Source: an uncultured Eubacteriaceae bacterium (GTDB lineage: Bacteria > Bacillota > Clostridia > Eubacteriales > Eubacteriaceae). From it: DNA of 6,148 nucleotides. The stretch lies in the NCBI GenBank assembly GCA_947630385.1, contig CANRHG010000116.1:1-6148 (forward strand), read 5' to 3'. The translations under genes were made by a program, and so were the position numbers. Below the pieces are notes generated by a model that was given only the letters and a program-made list of their open reading frames with translations, searched no databases and had not been told where the DNA came from. The first letter of the stretch is position 1. Every line of letters begins with the position of its first letter. Positions 4,311 to 6,148 of this stretch are shown here, piece after piece.

Positions 4311-5411
4311 ATGCCAGCAATACAAGATAAGGAACGAAAAACTTGGACTGCACAGTTTTATTACATCAATTATAAAGGCGAAAAGAAAAGGAAAAGAAAA
4401 CGTGGATTTCTACGTAAAAGAGATGCACTTCAGTATGAACGCGAATTTTTAATGAATCATGCTGATGACGTAACTTTAAACTTCAGTAATTTCGTCGATG
4501 AATATTTTAAAGACATTAAGAACCGTATAAGAGAATCAACGTATGAACACAAGAAAAATATTTTCGAAACTAAAATACTTCCTTATTTTGGAGATTATTT
4601 AATTTGCGATATCACCCCGAAAAATATCAGAGATTGGCAAAACGAATTATTAAGATATCGCAACAAGGATGGTAAACCCTATACTCCTTCTTATCTTAAA
4701 GGAATCAACAATCAGTTAAATACGTTATTTAACTACGGAGTAAAATATTGTAACTTAAAAGAAAATCCTTGTATTAAAGCCGGAAGTATAGGATCACAAA
4801 AACCTAAAGAACGAGTAATTTGGACTGTCGAAGATCTGCAAAAATTCTTGGATGCAGTTGGAAATAAAAGTTTAGACCAACGTATTGCAGTAGTAACTTT
4901 GTTTTATTCAGGTCTTAGAATAGGAGAACTCTTAGCCTTAACTCCAGAAGATTTTGATTTTTTAAATTGTACAATTAATGTAAACAAATCCTATACTAGA
5001 GTAAAAGAGAAAAATCTTATATCACCTCCTAAAACTAAAAAGAGTGCTCGAATTGTACCAGTTCCTAAGTTTGTACTTGATCCAATCGAAAAAATTATTA
5101 GTCGTCGTAAACTAAAAAAGGATGAAAGAGTATTTACTTTTTGTTCATCAACTTTAGGAAATACAATAAAGAAATACGCCGATAAAGCCGGAATCCCAAA
5201 AATTAGAATACATGATCTAAGACATTCTCATGCTTCATTATTAGCTCATGAAGGTTTTACTCCAAATTTAGTTGCTGATCGACTAGGACATGAAAAAGTA
5301 GATATGACTTTGAATACTTACACTCATGTTTATGATTCTTCTAAAAACGAAGTTGTGATGTGCTTAGAATCTAAAAGAAATAGAATAACAACAAACAAAT
5401 CCGTCTCTTGA
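4311..5411 (+). CDS. int: Tyrosine recombinase / integrase
   Basis: A 366-residue phage- or ICE-type integrase that would catalyse site-specific insertion and excision between att sites. Residues 1-45 are an arm-type DNA-binding domain (KTWTAQFYYINYKGEKKRKRKRGF). Residues 54-155 are the SAM-like core-binding domain. Residues 167-345 are the catalytic domain with Arg203 (GLRIGE), a beta-hairpin Lys in PPKTKKS (241-244), His301-x-x-Arg304 (HDLRHSHASLL), His327 (RLGH) and nucleophile Tyr337 (NTYTH). All catalytic residues and a normal length suggest an intact enzyme. The start at 4311 gives the usual MPAI opening; upstream the frame stays open to 4269 without another standard start, and the Shine-Dalgarno is weak. 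No excisionase, repressor or structural genes lie beside it. AT-rich codon use suggests acquisition. The family call is firm; the element it moves is not identified. Confidence 0.93.
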   Translation: MPAIQDKERKTWTAQFYYINYKGEKKRKRKRGFLRKRDALQYEREFLMNHADDVTLNFSNFVDEYFKDIKNRIRESTYEHKKNIFETKILPYFGDYLICDITPKNIRDWQNELLRYRNKDGKPYTPSYLKGINNQLNTLFNYGVKYCNLKENPCIKAGSIGSQKPKERVIWTVEDLQKFLDAVGNKSLDQRIAVVTLFYSGLRIGELLALTPEDFDFLNCTINVNKSYTRVKEKNLISPPKTKKSARIVPVPKFVLDPIEKIISRRKLKKDERVFTFCSSTLGNTIKKYADKAGIPKIRIHDLRHSHASLLAHEGFTPNLVADRLGHEKVDMTLNTYTHVYDSSKNEVVMCLESKRNRITTNKSVS

Positions 5412-5431
5412 ATAAAAGAGACGGATTTTTT
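5398..5431 (+). terminator. Terminator overlapping the integrase stop codon
   Basis: AATCCGTCTCTT (5398-5409) pairs perfectly with AAGAGACGGATT (5416-5427) around GAATAA, ending in six T (5426-5431). The TGA stop (5409-5411) lies at the stem-loop junction, so the last codons form one arm. Confidence 0.85.
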
Positions 5432-5568
5432 GTTGAATTTACGCTTTTAACAGTTCATAAAAAGGGAACCATAAGTAGAACCACAATTTAATTTGAGTCA
5501 TTTGTCTAACTTTTTTCTATTAAGCGTTTTATTATTTCTTCTTTTTTTCTCAAATTCGAAACAAATAT

Positions 5569-5970
5569 TTACTCTTTTGTGTTAATAAAATTATAGTAAC
5601 TTGGAGCTGTAACATGTAAAACTGAGCATAATTGATTTACTTTATACTTATCAGACTGGCTTTGAATAAATCGGTAGCGTTCGCTTTTTGAAATAATCTC
5701 AAAAAAATTGTATTTTTCCATAAAAGTATTAAGAATAGTATAATCACTCTCCACTTTCTTTAAATCCTTTTCAAGATCTCTTATTCGAATCGCCATTTCA
5801 TATCTTGACATTGTATCGCCCTCATCATTAAGAATATTACTAAATTGTATGGCTTTGCTTTTCCATAAATATAGATCTTGTTTAGTAATTCCAGTCTTTT
5901 CAGAAGTCTTATCTACTCCTTCAATCTCCATTTGTTTCAAGATTTTAGCTTTTTCATACCGCGAATACAT
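5569..5970 (-). pseudogene. IS3-family transposase fragment: OrfA-like HTH joined to start of OrfB
   Basis: From ATG 5970 the frame gives 133 residues (a TTG at 5985 would add five). A GGGGG stretch 8 bases upstream of the ATG is a plausible ribosome binding site. Residues 1-42 (MYSRYEKAKILKQMEIEGVDKTSEKTGITKQDLYLWKSK) are an OrfA-type helix-turn-helix. Residues about 54-90 form a charged coiled coil (MAIRIRDLEKDLKKVESDY). Residues 96-130 (KSERYRFIQSQSDKYKVNQLCSVLHVTAPSYYNF) match the helix-turn-helix that opens IS3 OrfB, without the usual frameshift between the two. The frame stops at once after this, before any DDE catalytic domain. Beyond the stop the same frame reads IFVSNLRKKEEIIKRLIEKS before another stop, as if OrfB once continued. 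It cannot transpose by itself; a truncated DNA-binding inhibitor is conceivable. Confidence 0.65.
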
Positions 5971-6004
5971 CCTTACAGCCCCCAAAAGAAGAATTTTAAG
6001 ATGT

Positions 6005-6010
6005 ATTATA
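6005..6010 (-). promoter_or_regulatory. Probable -10 box for the IS3-type fragment
   Basis: A perfect TATAAT on the minus strand lies 35 bp before the ATG at 5970. No strong -35 is present (TGAAAA at 16-bp spacing is the best). Confidence 0.4.
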
Positions 6011-6078
6011 AAATAAAACGTTTAAATTTTCATCTGAAAAAAAATGGAGTAAATAAAAGTAACTTAAAAAATAATGAA

Positions 6079-6116
6079 TTATCTGGGCATTATAGCGCAA
6101 ATAACGGCCTTCTGAG
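6079..6116 (-). repeat. Right arm of long-range inverted repeat
   Basis: The reverse complement matches 2124-2162 over 39 columns with two mismatches and one gap; the inner 22 bases (6079-6100) are identical. It lies about 110 bp upstream of the IS3-type start codon, where the left end of an IS3 element would be expected. Its internal TATAAT (6089-6094) points towards that gene. Confidence 0.75.
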
Positions 6117-6148
6117 AGTGAGTTAAAGAAAATTTAATTAGATCCTTG

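Noticed and set aside
4261..4452. Plus-strand 63-codon frame overlapping the integrase start
   Set aside because: Although GGAG precedes it, its product is the integrase N-terminus read in another frame and has no recognisable features.
5398..5427. Attachment site at the integrase 3' end
   Set aside because: The 12-bp inverted repeat is explained by a terminator with a T tail, and no second copy of it was found in the window.
5878..6126. Plus-strand 82-codon frame at the right end
   Set aside because: Opposite the IS3 fragment and across the inverted repeat; low-complexity AT-rich product without a clear start signal.
2021..6148. CRISPR array, tRNA, rRNA or riboswitch
   Set aside because: No regularly spaced repeats, cloverleaf or conserved riboswitch core could be seen in any spacer.

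Overview
The window looks like an accessory, rearrangement-prone stretch from a low-G+C Gram-positive (Bacillota, plausibly a lactic acid bacterium; I cannot name the genus). The reasons are strong AGGAGG-type ribosome binding sites, very AT-rich spacers, many U-tailed hairpin terminators, a secreted-type protein with bacterial Ig-like (Big_2) and ChW repeats, a TxpA/BsrG/Fst-like small membrane toxin and a Gram-positive-style tyrosine integrase. Base composition is mosaic: the surface-protein gene and the IS110 fragment are clearly GC-richer than the integrase, the antitoxin-like gene and the IS3 fragment.

Layout. 1-1150 is the 3' part of a large surface-protein gene (start outside the window) with Ig-like modules and three C-terminal ChW repeats. 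1151-1448 holds four consecutive hairpins. 1470-2000 is the most interesting part: an apparent type I toxin-antitoxin locus. A holin-like toxin of about 61 residues has its own promoter and terminator. One antisense RNA (about 1827 to 1702, minus strand) overlaps the 3' end of the toxin mRNA and ends at a terminator inside the toxin coding sequence. A second minus-strand RNA (about 1985 to 1901) has a homologous promoter and its own terminator; through direct repeats it is complementary to the toxin leader and to the end of the toxin gene. This combines the layouts known from txpA/RatA or bsrG/SR4 and from the fst/RNA II par locus.

2124-6116 is bracketed by an imperfect 39-bp inverted repeat with a perfect 22-bp core. 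Inside lie an AbrB-type antitoxin gene with no toxin partner (2560-2814, minus), an N-terminally truncated IS110-family transposase (3202-3978), an apparently intact tyrosine integrase (4311-5411) with a terminator on its stop codon, and a truncated IS3-family OrfA/OrfB fragment (5569-5970, minus). No excision, replication or phage structural genes are seen, so the integrase is either the edge of an element running past the window or a remnant.

Working together: only the type I module looks like a complete functional system. The other mobile-DNA genes read as layered remnants. All small RNA boundaries are predicted from promoter and terminator sequences and are not measured.
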